A DNA stretch of 64,000 nucleotides, taken from NCBI RefSeq assembly GCF_025460805.1, contig NZ_JAMXFJ010000006.1:62001-126000 (forward strand). Direction: 5' to 3'. The notes beneath the pieces were generated by a model, which ran no database searches, was not told the DNA's origin, and was given only the letters and a program-made list of their open reading frames with translations. The position numbers were made by a program, and so were the translations under genes. The number at the start of each line of letters is the position of its first letter. Positions within the stretch are counted from its first letter, which is position 1. Below are positions 1 to 8,645 of the stretch, piece after piece. This DNA is from Microvirga sesbaniae. GTDB lineage: Bacteria; Pseudomonadota; Alphaproteobacteria; Rhizobiales; Beijerinckiaceae.

Positions 1-92
1 GATGACGTGGCGGGTGATATGGCGGTAGGGGGACCCATCCCGAAGGGCCGCGTCAGCGAAGACCGGGTCCACTTTTCCGTCCGATGCGCTAG
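1..92. repeat. Left-edge repeat remnants: family A end, then family B right half
   Basis: Bases 1-10 match the outer end of a family A REP arm (gatgacgtgg). From about 32 to 92 the sequence matches the right half of the composite family B repeat seen at 4348-4533 and 39896-40062, ending in ccgatgcgctag with CTAG at 89-92. The left part lies outside the window. It is followed directly by the ribosome binding site of the ACT-domain gene. Confidence 0.75.
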
Positions 93-122
93 GTTTCCAA
101 TCGAGTGCCTGGGAGGAAAGAC

Positions 123-653
123 ATGGCATCCGTCGCTCTGGTGTCCGTTCTCGGCCCCGATCGGGTCGGCCTCGTTGCGGCCATCGCCGAGCATCTGTTC
201 GACGTGGGCGTGAACCTGAGAGACACGACTTTCGCGGCGCTGGGTTCAGGGGCCGAGTTCGTCGCGATCTGCGAGCTTCCCGGGACCCTGACGGCGGGCG
301 AGATCGAGGCCGGCCTCAAGCGGCTCCCCGAGCTCGACGGGGCGGAGATCCGGGCGATCCCCTATGCGTTCGACCCGAGCCCGGGCCCCGCCGGCAACAT
401 CACCCATCGCATCGCCATCAGCGGCGGCGACCAGCTCGGCCTCGTGGCGCGCCTGTCGGAGGTCTTCACGCAATACGGGGCCAACATCGTGCGCCTCGAA
501 GCCCGCAAGCTTCCGGAGAGCGAGGGCGGGCTCTATGTGACCCGCTTCGCCGTTTCGATACCGGCGGGGCAGACCGATCCGTGCCTGGCCACGGTCGGCA
601 ACACGGCCGGTGCGCTCGGGTTGAGCTGCCGGGTCGAAGAGAGTTCACTCTGA
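123..653 (+). CDS. Tandem ACT-domain regulatory protein (GcvR-like)
   Basis: A 176-residue soluble protein with two ACT modules, about residues 5-75 and 92-165. Both open with the typical GPDRVGLVA / GGDQLGLVA turn that binds small ligands, usually amino acids, in this fold. Tandem-ACT proteins of this size resemble the glycine-cleavage repressor GcvR, but no DNA-binding domain is present and the ligand cannot be read from sequence. The start at 123 is chosen because GGGAGGAAAG lies directly before it; an upstream in-frame start at 105 lacks a site. It stands alone, convergent with the NYN gene. Confidence 0.8.
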   Translation: MASVALVSVLGPDRVGLVAAIAEHLFDVGVNLRDTTFAALGSGAEFVAICELPGTLTAGEIEAGLKRLPELDGAEIRAIPYAFDPSPGPAGNITHRIAISGGDQLGLVARLSEVFTQYGANIVRLEARKLPESEGGLYVTRFAVSIPAGQTDPCLATVGNTAGALGLSCRVEESSL

Positions 654-709
654 AACGGCCCATGGCCGGGACGGGCCCGGCCATGGCCGCACCGTTCGGT
701 ACACCGCCG

Positions 710-1354
710 TCAGGCTTCGAACTCGTCGTCCTGCGGCTGGCGAATGCCGTAGCGGCTTTCCAGGGCGCCGTTGCGGGGCTGCGGGCGCGTGCGCTCGCCG
801 TTCTCGTTGACGGAGCGCTGCGGGCGGTCGGACGGGTCGCGCCCGATGCGGGAGGCGAGCTGCGACAGGTCGAGGAACTCGTCGGCCTGGCGACGCAGCT
901 CGTCGGCGACCATCGGGGGCTGGGTCGTGACCGTGGACACCACCGAGACGCGCACGCCGCGGCGCTGCATGGCCTCGACCAGCGACCGGAAATCTCCGTC
1001 ACCGGAAAACAGGACCATGTGGTCGATGTAAGGGGAGAGCTCCAGCGCGTCGATGGCGAGCTCGATATCCATGTTGCCCTTCACCTTGCGGCGGCCGGCG
1101 GAATCCACGAACTCCTTGGTGGGCTTCGTCACCACCCGGTAGCCGTTGTAATCCAGCCAGTCGATCAGCGGGCGGATGGAAGAATATTCCTGATCTTCTA
1201 CAAGCGCCGTGTAGTAGAATGCCCGGACCAGGGTGCCCCGGCCCTGAAATTCCTTCAGCAGACGCTTGTAATCGATATCGAAGCCGAGAGTTTTGGTGGT
1301 AGCGTATAGGTTGGCGCCATCAATGAAGAGAGCGATCCGCTGCTGGCCTGACAT
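710..1354 (-). CDS. NYN-domain (LabA/DUF88-type) protein, putative ribonuclease
   Basis: A 214-residue protein of the PIN-like NYN superfamily, whose members are metal-dependent RNases or RNA-binding proteins. The acidic residues expected for the metal site are present: Asp12 in FIDGAN, Asp96 in the KGNMDIELA segment, and Asp119/Asp121 in FSGDGDF. The last 50 residues are rich in Arg, Pro, Asn and Gln and look disordered. Homologues are common in alphaproteobacteria, with no settled substrate. The gene is single, with an unusually AT-rich upstream region (1355-1596). Confidence 0.85.
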   Translation of the reverse strand: MSGQQRIALFIDGANLYATTKTLGFDIDYKRLLKEFQGRGTLVRAFYYTALVEDQEYSSIRPLIDWLDYNGYRVVTKPTKEFVDSAGRRKVKGNMDIELAIDALELSPYIDHMVLFSGDGDFRSLVEAMQRRGVRVSVVSTVTTQPPMVADELRRQADEFLDLSQLASRIGRDPSDRPQRSVNENGERTRPQPRNGALESRYGIRQPQDDEFEA

Positions 1355-1596
1355 AAGTATTCTCTATTCGTGTCTGCCGGAGCGGCATAACAACCTGTAT
1401 TGTTCGAGCGGCATCTATTATTTACGCTGGCAATAAAATTGCGCGATAAAATCACGACGCGCCGTGAAACTGGCTGCTATTAACCCTTCGGACGAGTAAA
1501 AACGACAAAGTAAAATACTTAATGGCGTGTTAATTCCAAGAGTCAAGTTGGCGGAACCAAGGCAGTCAAGCCTTTGTGTGACAAATAAACAGCTAT
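1355..1596. promoter_or_regulatory. AT-rich upstream region of the NYN gene
   Basis: About 240 bp between pyrE and the NYN gene with long A/T runs, conspicuous in otherwise GC-rich DNA. It must hold the promoter of the NYN gene and perhaps the 3' end of the pyrE transcript. A weak AAGGC/GCCTT hairpin lies at 1559-1574. I see no convincing paired -35/-10 and no repeat element. Confidence 0.4.
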
Positions 1597-2181
1597 TTAC
1601 GATTTCAGGCTGCGGCTGCCGGGTTTGACGGCCGGGAGCGCCGCCAGATCGGCCGGGAGCTGGTCCGGCGCATAGGCTGGAATGTCGAGCTGAACCAGGG
1701 ACACCAGGGGCACGCCGAGGTCGGCCTTGCCGCCCGAACGGTCGATCAGGCAGGCCGCTCCGAGGATCGTGCCGGGATGCTCCCGCAGGGCCGCCAGGCA
1801 TTCCCGAGAGGAAAGTCCAGTCGTGACGATGTCCTCGACCATGACGACCCGTGCCCCTTCGGGAATCGTGAAGCCGCGCCGCAGGACGAAGACCCCGTTC
1901 TCCCGCTCCACGAAGATCGCCTTGGCTCCCAGGTGCCGGGCCGTCTCGTAGCCCGGGACGATGCCGCCGACGGCCGGCGAGACCACGTAGTCGACCGACC
2001 CGAAGGCGTCCTTGATCTTCCCGGCCAGCCCGCGGCAGACCCGCTCCGTCCTGGCCGGATCCTGGAACACGAACATCTTCTGCAGGAAGACCGGGCTGTG
2101 CAGCCCGGACGAGAGGATGAAATGCCCCTCCAACAGCGCGCCGGCGGAGCGGAATTCGTCGAGAACGTCGTTCGGGGTCAT
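1597..2181 (-). CDS. pyrE: Orotate phosphoribosyltransferase
   Basis: Transfers phosphoribose from PRPP to orotate to give OMP in pyrimidine synthesis. The 194-residue protein carries the PRPP-binding motif [11 protein letters not shown] at residues 112-122 and the family N-terminus with SSGLHSPVF. Length is normal for the short PyrE class. The start at 2181 is preceded by GAGGAG about nine bases upstream; an in-frame extension to 2319 would be encoded by repeat-like DNA and is rejected. It is monocistronic here, downstream of the C26/AlaX pair. Confidence 0.93.
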   Translation of the reverse strand: MTPNDVLDEFRSAGALLEGHFILSSGLHSPVFLQKMFVFQDPARTERVCRGLAGKIKDAFGSVDYVVSPAVGGIVPGYETARHLGAKAIFVERENGVFVLRRGFTIPEGARVVMVEDIVTTGLSSRECLAALREHPGTILGAACLIDRSGGKADLGVPLVSLVQLDIPAYAPDQLPADLAALPAVKPGSRSLKS

Positions 2182-2340
2182 GGCATCGGTCTCCTCGACG
2201 GCTGTTTGGCAGGCCGTCCGGCGCGAGGCAAGGGGAAACAGGCCGCCCGATCCCGGCCGGCCACCCGGTGATGACGGGAAGGGCGGTGTGAGCGGGTGAT
2301 GACACCCTCCACACGTCATGGCCAGCCTCCGCCCGTTAGA

Positions 2341-3093
2341 TCACCTCCACACGTCATGGCCGGGCCTGTCCCGGCCATCCCGATCCGGTAAGGCGCGGCG
2401 CTGGCCCGAGGCCTGCACGAAAGCCTCGAAGAGCCTGTTGCCCGGATGGTCCTGCCTGGCGAACAGCTCCTGATGCCATTGGACCCCGACGGCGAAGCGA
2501 CGATCGGGAATCTCGATCGCCTCGATGATTCCATCCTCCGCGCGGGCGCTCGCCACCGCCCGGTCGGACAGGGTCACCACGGCTTCGCGGTGAAAGGTGT
2601 TCACGGCGAGCGTGGTCTGCCCGACGATGCGCGCGAGCAGGGTGTCCTGCGCGACCGACACCCGATGGACGGCTCCGCGCCGGTCATGGTCCATGACATG
2701 GGGCCCGAGCGCCCGCAGGTCCGGCGACAGGCGGCATCCGTGCAGGGCCGCGAGAACCTGCATGCCGTTGCAGATGCCGAGGACCGGCTTGTCGCGCTCC
2801 AGGAAGCCGCGCATCAGGGCGATCTCGACGTCCAGCCGTTCCGACGGAGGAGCTTTGGAGACCTGCCCGTCGATGAACCAGGAATCCGGGAAGGCGAAGC
2901 GGCCGCCGACGCTCAGGAAGCCGTCGAACCCGTCGATCACCGGATCGACCATCTCCGGACCATACGGGATGCCGAAAGGCAGCCCGCCGGCGCGCTGGAT
3001 CGCGACGAAATAGGCCTTCGCCATGTCGTAGCGCGTGCCGTCCGCACTGGTGTTCTCGTCCATGATGACGGCGATGCGGGGCAGGTGCGGCAT
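2341..3093 (-). CDS. Class I glutamine amidotransferase, peptidase C26 family (PuuD-like)
   Basis: A 250-residue protein of the gamma-glutamyl-gamma-aminobutyrate hydrolase type. The nucleophile is Cys108 in GICNGMQ, and the His/Glu pair is His207/Glu209 in GVQWHQE. Family members remove or hydrolyse gamma-glutamyl groups in polyamine or amino-acid breakdown; the true substrate is unknown. It starts 15 bp after the AlaX-type gene and is probably cotranscribed with it. Residues 231-250 are encoded by a family A REP arm at 2352-2384, so the native C-terminus was probably near residue 230. Confidence 0.85.
   Translation of the reverse strand: MPHLPRIAVIMDENTSADGTRYDMAKAYFVAIQRAGGLPFGIPYGPEMVDPVIDGFDGFLSVGGRFAFPDSWFIDGQVSKAPPSERLDVEIALMRGFLERDKPVLGICNGMQVLAALHGCRLSPDLRALGPHVMDHDRRGAVHRVSVAQDTLLARIVGQTTLAVNTFHREAVVTLSDRAVASARAEDGIIEAIEIPDRRFAVGVQWHQELFARQDHPGNRLFEAFVQASGQRRALPDRDGRDRPGHDVWR
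2352..2384. repeat. Family A REP, single arm inside the C26 coding end
   Basis: One arm of the GGCC type (atggccggg...cccggccat) with the outer CGTCAT and inner CCCGAT. It overlaps the last codons of the C26 gene. A second truncated end (cacgtcatggcc) lies just downstream, near 2312-2323. Confidence 0.85.
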
Positions 3094-3108
3094 GGGAGGT
3101 CCTGACGT

Positions 3109-3849
3109 TCAGGGTCGCGCATTCGAGGGGTGGCGAGGATCGTCGAAGCCGATCTTGATGCGGCGGTTCTGGCGCCCCTTGTTGTCCACCTTCAGGATCG
3201 TCACGGGTCGCGCCAGGCCGGTCGACGTCAGGTGGGTGCCGCCGCAGCCTTGGCGGTCGAGCCCGGCGATCTCGACGATGCGAACGGTGCCGTCGACACC
3301 GCGAGGGGGCGAGACCGCCTTGCTGCGAAAGAGGCCCGGCACCGCGGCAGCCTCGTCCCACGGCATCCGGAAGGCGCCGATGGGCAAGTCCTGCGCGATC
3401 ACGGCATTGATGGGCCCGTCGAGGGCGCGCAGACGGTCGGCATCGGCGCCGGGAAGATCGAAATCGAGCCGGAACGTGCCGTCGGCGGACAGTTGCGCTC
3501 CGGTCAGCAGCGCCCCGCCGAACGCGCGGAACACGATGCTGTTGGCGACATGAGCCACGGTGTGGAGCTCGCACATGAGCCCGCGGAATGCCGGATCGAC
3601 CGCGACGCGGACGATGCCGGTGATTTCCGTGTCGCCGTCGAACGCGTGCCAGACGCCGCGCTCCTCCGCGCGGACCGCCCGGATGTCGACGGTGCCGTGC
3701 GTCCACCACAGCACGGCCCGGTCCGGGAGCTGTCCACCGCCGCCCGGGAAAACCGGGGATCGCGCGAGAAGAACGGCGCCCGGGCGTGTATCGAGCACCG
3801 GCGCATCGAACTCCAGTGTTCCGGGGTGATCTTCATAGAACGGACGCAT
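3109..3849 (-). CDS. Alanyl-tRNA editing protein, AlaX-like
   Basis: A 246-residue stand-alone relative of the AlaRS editing domain, which hydrolyses Ser- or Gly-tRNA(Ala). Zinc-binding residues are visible: His96 and His100 in HTVAH, and Cys202 and His206 in CGGTH. The glycine-rich FPGGGGQ at 34-40 is the usual AlaX/AlaRS signature. The second domain is long, as in the larger AlaX class. I take the ATG at 3849; an extension to 3888 has no better ribosome site. The C26 gene follows after 15 bp. Confidence 0.85.
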   Translation of the reverse strand: MRPFYEDHPGTLEFDAPVLDTRPGAVLLARSPVFPGGGGQLPDRAVLWWTHGTVDIRAVRAEERGVWHAFDGDTEITGIVRVAVDPAFRGLMCELHTVAHVANSIVFRAFGGALLTGAQLSADGTFRLDFDLPGADADRLRALDGPINAVIAQDLPIGAFRMPWDEAAAVPGLFRSKAVSPPRGVDGTVRIVEIAGLDRQGCGGTHLTSTGLARPVTILKVDNKGRQNRRIKIGFDDPRHPSNARP

Positions 3850-3937
3850 CTTCGCTCGAACCGCAAAACGACGCGCCCTTCTTAGCACGAGAGCATCGGA
3901 CGTGATATGTGGACCCGCTTTGTGGGCACCCCTTCGT

Positions 3938-4023
3938 CGTCACCGGCCTCGTGCCGGCCATCCCGATACGGGACGCGCCGCGCCCTTCCAATCGGGATGG
4001 CCGGCACAGGGCCGGCCATGACG
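3938..4023. repeat. Family A REP pair
   Basis: Two inverted hairpin arms bounded by CGTCA and TGACG; the second arm is GGCC type. The first arm is mixed (CACC side against GGCC side), so its stem is shortened. Inner ends read CCCGAT and ATCGGG. Confidence 0.85.
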
Positions 4024-4134
4024 TGGGAGGTGACCTAACGGGCGGAGGCCGGCCATGACGTGGGAGGGTGGCAGGAAGGGCGGAGGGTGCCATGACGCCG
4101 GAGGGTGTTGTTACCGGCCCGTTTCACCTCTCCA

Positions 4135-4225
4135 CGTCATCACCGGGCTCGTCCCGGTGATCCCGCTTGTTGGGAACGCCGCACGTCACCGCATCGGGAT
4201 GGCCGGGACAAGCCCGGCCATGACG
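4135..4225. repeat. Family A REP pair
   Basis: First arm is CACC type (caccggg/cccggtg) and second arm is GGCC type (ggccggg/cccggcc), bounded by CGTCAT and ATGACG. Confidence 0.88.
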
Positions 4226-4347
4226 TGCGGAGGGTGGCCGTGAGACCGCAGGATGGCCGGCACGAGGCGGGTGACGACCGGCCGGCCATGACCGGGAGGG
4301 TGTCGGCCCGTAAGCGGGTGCCAGCTGCAACGGGAGAGGCCCCCGGC

Positions 4348-4533
4348 GCGGCCCTCTGGGTCCGCACGATGCGCTAGAGCATCGGACCCAAAAGTGGGTC
4401 CACTTTTGGGATCGATTCCGATGCTCAATTCCTTAAGCAGCGCCTCGTTCGGCGCGGACCCAGCGGGCCGCGCAAGCGAAAACCGGGTCCACTTTTCGCT
4501 GACGCGGCCCTCTGGGTCCGCACGATGCGCTAG
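4348..4533. repeat. Family B composite repeat overlapping the rsh stop codon
   Basis: The block gcggccctctgggtccgc plus acgatgcgctag occurs at both edges (about 4348-4377 and 4503-4533), so the middle is flanked by 30-bp direct repeats. The inner part starts TAGAGCATCGGAC and contains the palindromic accca-aaagtggg and ccactttt motifs. CTAG is present at both borders. The CTA at 4530-4532 is the stop codon of rsh read on the minus strand. Confidence 0.85.
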
Positions 4534-6698
4534 CCCGTGACGCGGTCGACGCGGCTCACCACGCGCTTGGCGCGCAGCTCGGCGATGATGGCATTGAGGT
4601 GCTTCAGGTCCCAGACCGTCAGGTCGATGGTCATGTCGGTGAAGTCCTGGGTGCGCCGCTTCATGGAGACGTTGTCGATGTTGCCGTCGTGGTCGGCGAT
4701 CACCTGGGTGATCTGGGCGAGCGATCCGGGCTCGTTGATGGATTGCAGCTTGATGCGCGCCGGGAACCGCTGGCTCGAGCCCGATTCCAGATCCCAGCGC
4801 ACGTCGATCCAGCGGTCGGGCTCGTTGTCGAAGGCCGCCAGCGACGGGGACTGGATCGGATAGATCGTCACGCCCTGGCCCGGGGTCAGGATGCCGACGA
4901 TGCGGTCGCCCGGCACGGCGCCGCCCTCCTGGGCGAAGCGGATCGGCATGTCCTTGTTGAGGCCGCGGATCGGGATGCCGGCGGGATGCTCGCTCCCCGG
5001 CTTCTTGGTCGCGCCGTCGGGCTGCCCGCCGCGGCCGTCGGCCCCGGCGCGGCGCTCGTCCAGGTAATCGGGATAGACGGCGCGCACCACGTCGCCGGAG
5101 AACATCTCGCCCCGGCCGACCGCCGCCAGCACGTCCTCCACGGAGACCCGCGCCAGGCGGGGCAGGGCGCCTTTCAGCTTCTCGTCCGAGAAAGGCCGGC
5201 CGGCGCGCTCGAAGGCGCGTTCCAGGATCTGATGCCCGAGGCCGGTATATTGCCGGCGCACGGCCGCCCGGGTGGCCCGGCGGATCGAGGCGCGCGCCTT
5301 TCCGGTGACCACGAGCGATTCCCAGGCGGCCGGGGGCGTCTGGCCCTCGGCGCGGACGATCTCCACCTCGTCGCCGTTCTGCAGCTCCGTGAGCAGAGGC
5401 GACATGCGGCCGTTGATCTTGCAGCCCACCGCCGTGTTGCCCACGTCGGTATGCACCGCATAGGCGAAGTCGATGGGCGTCGCGCCGCGCGGCAGGGCGA
5501 TGAGGCGCCCCTTGGGGGTGAAGCAGAAGACCTGGTCGTGGAAGAGTTCGAGCTTGGTATGCTCGAGAAACTCCTCCGGGTTGTCGCCCTCGGCCAGGAG
5601 GTCGATGGTCCGCCGCAGCCACTGATAGGCGCGGCTCTCGGTGGCGAGGCGCGAGTCGCCGTTGACGCCTTCCTTGTAGAGGGCGTGGGCGGCGATGCCG
5701 TATTCGGCGACCTCGTCCATGTCCTCGGTGCGGATCTGCAGCTCGACGCGCTGGCTGCCGGGCCCGATCACCGTGGTGTGGATCGACCGGTAGTCGTTCT
5801 GCTTCGGGGTCGAGATGTAGTCCTTGTACCGGCCCGGCACCATCGGCCAGCTCGTATGCACGATTCCCAGCGCCCGGTAGCACTCGTCGATGGTGTTCAC
5901 GATGATCCGGAAGGCGAAGATGTCGGACAGCTGCTCGAAGGAGACGGATTTGCGCTCCATCTTGCGCCAGATGGAATAGGGGCGCTTCTGCCGGCCCGAC
6001 ACCGACGCCTCGATTCCCTGCGCGCGCAGCTTGGTCGTCAGCGTCCGCTCGATCTCGTCGACGAGCTTCTCGCTCTTGGCGGAGAGTTCGTGCAGGTGGC
6101 GCTTGATGGCCTCGTAGGCCTCCGGGTCGAGGTTCTGGAACGACAACTCCTCCAGCTCCTCGCGCATCTCCTGGATACCCATGCGGCCGGCCAGGGGCGC
6201 ATAGATGTCGAGGGTCTCCTCGGCGATGCGCTTGCGCTTGTCGGGCGGCATGAATTGCAGGGTGCGCATGTTGTGGAGGCGGTCGGCGAGCTTGACCAGC
6301 AGGACCCGCACGTCGTCGGCGATGGCCAGGAGGAGCTTGCGGAAGTTTTCGCCCTGGGCGGCTCGTTTCGACACGAGATCGAGCCGCTTGATCTTGGTCA
6401 GGCCGTCGACGAGCGCGCCGATCTGGGGGCCGAAGGTCCTGTTGATCTCCTCCAGGGTCGCCTGCGTGTCCTCCACCGTGTCGTGGAGAACCGCCGCCGC
6501 GATGGTCGCGTCGTCGAGCTTGAGGTCCGTGAGGATCGCCGCCACTTCGAGGGGATGGCCGAAGAACAGGTCGCCGGATGCACGCTTCTGGTTGCCATGA
6601 GCCATCATGGCATAGATGTAAGCGCGGTTGAGAAGCGCCTCATTGGCCGAGGGGTTGTAGCGCTTGACCCGCTCGACGAGTTCATACTGGCGCATCAT
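4530..6698 (-). CDS. rsh: Bifunctional (p)ppGpp synthetase/hydrolase Rsh (RelA/SpoT family)
   Basis: Makes and degrades (p)ppGpp, the stringent-response alarmone. The 722-residue protein has the hydrolase HD domain (His34, His48, His72-Asp73), then the synthetase domain with RYKD at 290-293, the basic motif of bifunctional enzymes rather than the acidic one of RelA. A TGS domain (about 391-452) and a C-terminal ACT domain (about 640-715) follow. The start at 6698 has AAGGAG eleven bases upstream. rpoZ lies upstream on the same strand, as in many alphaproteobacteria. Its stop codon lies within a family B repeat. Confidence 0.95.
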   Translation of the reverse strand: MMRQYELVERVKRYNPSANEALLNRAYIYAMMAHGNQKRASGDLFFGHPLEVAAILTDLKLDDATIAAAVLHDTVEDTQATLEEINRTFGPQIGALVDGLTKIKRLDLVSKRAAQGENFRKLLLAIADDVRVLLVKLADRLHNMRTLQFMPPDKRKRIAEETLDIYAPLAGRMGIQEMREELEELSFQNLDPEAYEAIKRHLHELSAKSEKLVDEIERTLTTKLRAQGIEASVSGRQKRPYSIWRKMERKSVSFEQLSDIFAFRIIVNTIDECYRALGIVHTSWPMVPGRYKDYISTPKQNDYRSIHTTVIGPGSQRVELQIRTEDMDEVAEYGIAAHALYKEGVNGDSRLATESRAYQWLRRTIDLLAEGDNPEEFLEHTKLELFHDQVFCFTPKGRLIALPRGATPIDFAYAVHTDVGNTAVGCKINGRMSPLLTELQNGDEVEIVRAEGQTPPAAWESLVVTGKARASIRRATRAAVRRQYTGLGHQILERAFERAGRPFSDEKLKGALPRLARVSVEDVLAAVGRGEMFSGDVVRAVYPDYLDERRAGADGRGGQPDGATKKPGSEHPAGIPIRGLNKDMPIRFAQEGGAVPGDRIVGILTPGQGVTIYPIQSPSLAAFDNEPDRWIDVRWDLESGSSQRFPARIKLQSINEPGSLAQITQVIADHDGNIDNVSMKRRTQDFTDMTIDLTVWDLKHLNAIIAELRAKRVVSRVDRVTG

Positions 6699-6834
6699 GC
6701 GGCCGCAATCTCCTTTTGGCCCTTTATCCGGCTGAAATGACGAAGCTATCGAAGATATTGTACAACGTCTTCGGATCGCAAGCCGAATAGCTTGCCGCAG
6801 GCGGTCGGTCCCGGGCTTGGTTAAGCCGGCCGAC

Positions 6835-6864
6835 AAAAAAAGCCCGGCATCGAGCCGGGCTTTT
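6835..6864 (-). terminator. Rho-independent terminator of rpoZ
   Basis: Read on the minus strand, an eight-base stem agcccggc/gccgggct with a five-base loop is followed by seven T residues (plus-strand A-run 6835-6841). It lies just after the rpoZ stop codon and before rsh, so rsh probably has its own promoter in 6699-6834. Confidence 0.88.
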
Positions 6865-6882
6865 CGGGATCGGTGGAGACGC

Positions 6883-7290
6883 TTATTCGCGGTCGTCGTC
6901 GTCCGCGCTGCTGCTGGGCGGCACGAGGCCTTCCAGGCCGCGGAGCAGGTCTTCCTCGCTCATGCGGTCGAACTGGATGTCCGTATCGTTGTCGCCGCCG
7001 GTCGACGGGGCGGCCGCCGTATTGCTGAGCATCGGAACGGCTTCCGCCTCCGGCTCGTCCACCTCGACGTATTTCTGCATCGAGTGGATGAGCTGCTCCT
7101 TCAGGTCGTCGGGGGCGATCGTCTCATCGGCGATCTCACGCAGGGCCACGACCGGGTTCTTGTCGCGGTCGCGGTCGATGGTGAGCGGCGAACCCGAGGA
7201 AATGAGGCGAGCCCGGTGGCTGGCCAGCAGAACGAGCTCAAACCGGTTGTCGACCTTGTCGATGCAGTCTTCGACGGTCACGCGAGCCAT
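6883..7290 (-). CDS. rpoZ: DNA-directed RNA polymerase omega subunit
   Basis: The small subunit that chaperones beta-prime assembly and forms part of the ppGpp site in proteobacterial RNA polymerase. The 135-residue protein begins MARVTVEDC and has the conserved [15 protein letters not shown] segment near residues 14-28. The acidic C-terminal extension ([10 protein letters not shown]) is typical of alphaproteobacteria. AAGGAG lies five bases before the ATG at 7290. Its place beside rsh links alarmone synthesis with one of its targets. Confidence 0.95.
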   Translation of the reverse strand: MARVTVEDCIDKVDNRFELVLLASHRARLISSGSPLTIDRDRDKNPVVALREIADETIAPDDLKEQLIHSMQKYVEVDEPEAEAVPMLSNTAAAPSTGGDNDTDIQFDRMSEEDLLRGLEGLVPPSSSADDDDRE

Positions 7291-7685
7291 GGGGGCTCCT
7301 TCTTCAGTCTTGAGGAATTCGGAAGAGGGACCGGATACACCGTCCGGGGCGAGAAAACAAGAGGACGCGTTCCCGGGCAGGGACTTAACCGGACGTGACA
7401 CCCCGCATGCCGGCCTCGACACCCCGTCGCTATGTTGTTTCAGGCCGGGAGGCGGCGCCGAAGGTGATCCTTGAACGGTTCGCGCAAGGCCATGAACGGA
7501 ATCGGTCTCGACCGAAGCCTCCTGGCCGGCCGGCGGCGGCCTATCCGGTGATCGGGGCAAGGGCGGCCCGGCATATCCGCGCCTTGACTCCGTGTCTGCG
7601 CCTTGACTCCGTGTCTGCGCCTTGACTCCTCGACGCCCGGGTGCGAGTCCCGCGCGGATTCGATCAAACGAGGGTTTCGCTCCCG
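7291..7685. promoter_or_regulatory. Divergent region between rpoZ and fabD
   Basis: About 395 bp separating divergent genes. It must hold the rpoZ promoter on the minus strand and the fabD promoter on the plus strand. Its one clear feature is the 19-bp tandem repeat at 7579-7629. I see no credible ORF. Confidence 0.55.
7579..7629 (+). repeat. 19-bp tandem repeat carrying three TTGACT boxes, upstream of fabD
   Basis: The unit gcgccttgactccgtgtct occurs at 7579-7597 and 7598-7616 with a partial third copy at 7617-7629. Each copy brings a TTGACTCC, which resembles a sigma-70 -35 hexamer. The fabD start is 57 bp further on. Confidence 0.8.
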
Positions 7686-8633
7686 ATGAAGCGCGCATTC
7701 ATTTTCCCCGGCCAGGGAAGCCAGGCCGTCGGCATGGGCAAGGCCCTGGCCGATGCCTTCCCGCAGGCCAAGGCGGTGTTCGACGAGGTGGACGAGGCTC
7801 TCTCCCAGAAGCTCTCCACCGTCATGTGGGACGGGCCGGCCGAGGAGCTGACCCTGACGGCCAACACCCAGCCGGCCCTGATGGCCGTGAGCCTGGCGGC
7901 CATCCGGGTCCTGGAGGCTGAGGCCGGTCTCGATCTGGCGAAGCATGCCGCCTTCGTGGCCGGTCACTCGCTCGGCGAGTATTCGGCGCTGGCCGCCGCC
8001 GGCAGCCTTTCCGTTGCGGATACGGCCCGGCTGCTGCGGATCCGCGGCAACGCCATGCAGAACGCCGTTCCGGTCGGGCAGGGCGCCATGGCGGCGCTCC
8101 TCGGGCTCGAATACGACACGGCCCTCGAGGTCGCCCGCGAGGCGGCGCAGGGCGAGGTCTGCGATGCGGCCAACGACAATGGCGGCGCCCAGGTGGTCGT
8201 GTCGGGCCACAAGGCCGCCGTGGAACGGGCGGTCGCCATCGCCCAGACCAGGGGCGCCAAGCGCGCCGTGATGCTGGCCGTCTCCGCGCCCTTCCATTGC
8301 GCGCTCATGCAGCCCGCGGCCGACGCCATGCGCGAGGCCCTGGCCCGCGTGACGGTCAAGGCCCCGGTCGTGCCCGTGGTGGCCAATGTGGAGGCCGCCG
8401 CCATCACCGATCCGGCCGCCATCCGCGACGCCCTGGTGCGCCAGGTCACCGGCACCGTCCGCTGGCGCGAGAGCGTGGCCTTCATGGCCGCCCAGGGCGT
8501 TGAATCGTTTCACGAGGTGGGTTCCGGCAAGGTCCTGACCGGCCTTGTCAAACGCATCGCGGCCGGCAGCTCGGCGGCCTCCATCGGCACCCCCGAGGAT
8601 GTCGCCGCCTTCAAAGCCACCCTGAACGGATAA
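7686..8633 (+). CDS. fabD: Malonyl-CoA:ACP S-malonyltransferase
   Basis: Loads malonyl groups onto acyl carrier protein, the entry step for chain extension in type II fatty-acid synthesis. The 315-residue protein opens with FIFPGQGSQ and has the nucleophile Ser95 in GHSLGEYS, with APFHC carrying the catalytic His further on. The start at 7686 fits the family N-terminus, though the ribosome site is weak; an in-frame upstream ATG at 7641 would add 15 atypical residues. fabG follows after 12 bp, forming an operon. Confidence 0.94.
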   Translation: MKRAFIFPGQGSQAVGMGKALADAFPQAKAVFDEVDEALSQKLSTVMWDGPAEELTLTANTQPALMAVSLAAIRVLEAEAGLDLAKHAAFVAGHSLGEYSALAAAGSLSVADTARLLRIRGNAMQNAVPVGQGAMAALLGLEYDTALEVAREAAQGEVCDAANDNGGAQVVVSGHKAAVERAVAIAQTRGAKRAVMLAVSAPFHCALMQPAADAMREALARVTVKAPVVPVVANVEAAAITDPAAIRDALVRQVTGTVRWRESVAFMAAQGVESFHEVGSGKVLTGLVKRIAAGSSAASIGTPEDVAAFKATLNG

Positions 8634-8645
8634 GAGGAGCCCTGC

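Larger units (their letters stand above)
3850..4529. other. Repeat-filled gene-free stretch between rsh and the AlaX gene
   Basis: About 680 bp without a credible gene. It holds the upstream region of the AlaX gene, a degenerate family B left end (about 3890-3935), two family A pairs, several broken family A ends (4040-4110) and one full composite family B element abutting the rsh stop codon. Confidence 0.7.

Noticed and set aside
4599..6740. A 713-codon plus-strand open frame opposite rsh
   Set aside because: Antisense shadow of a highly conserved gene; composition is typical of reverse-frame translation.
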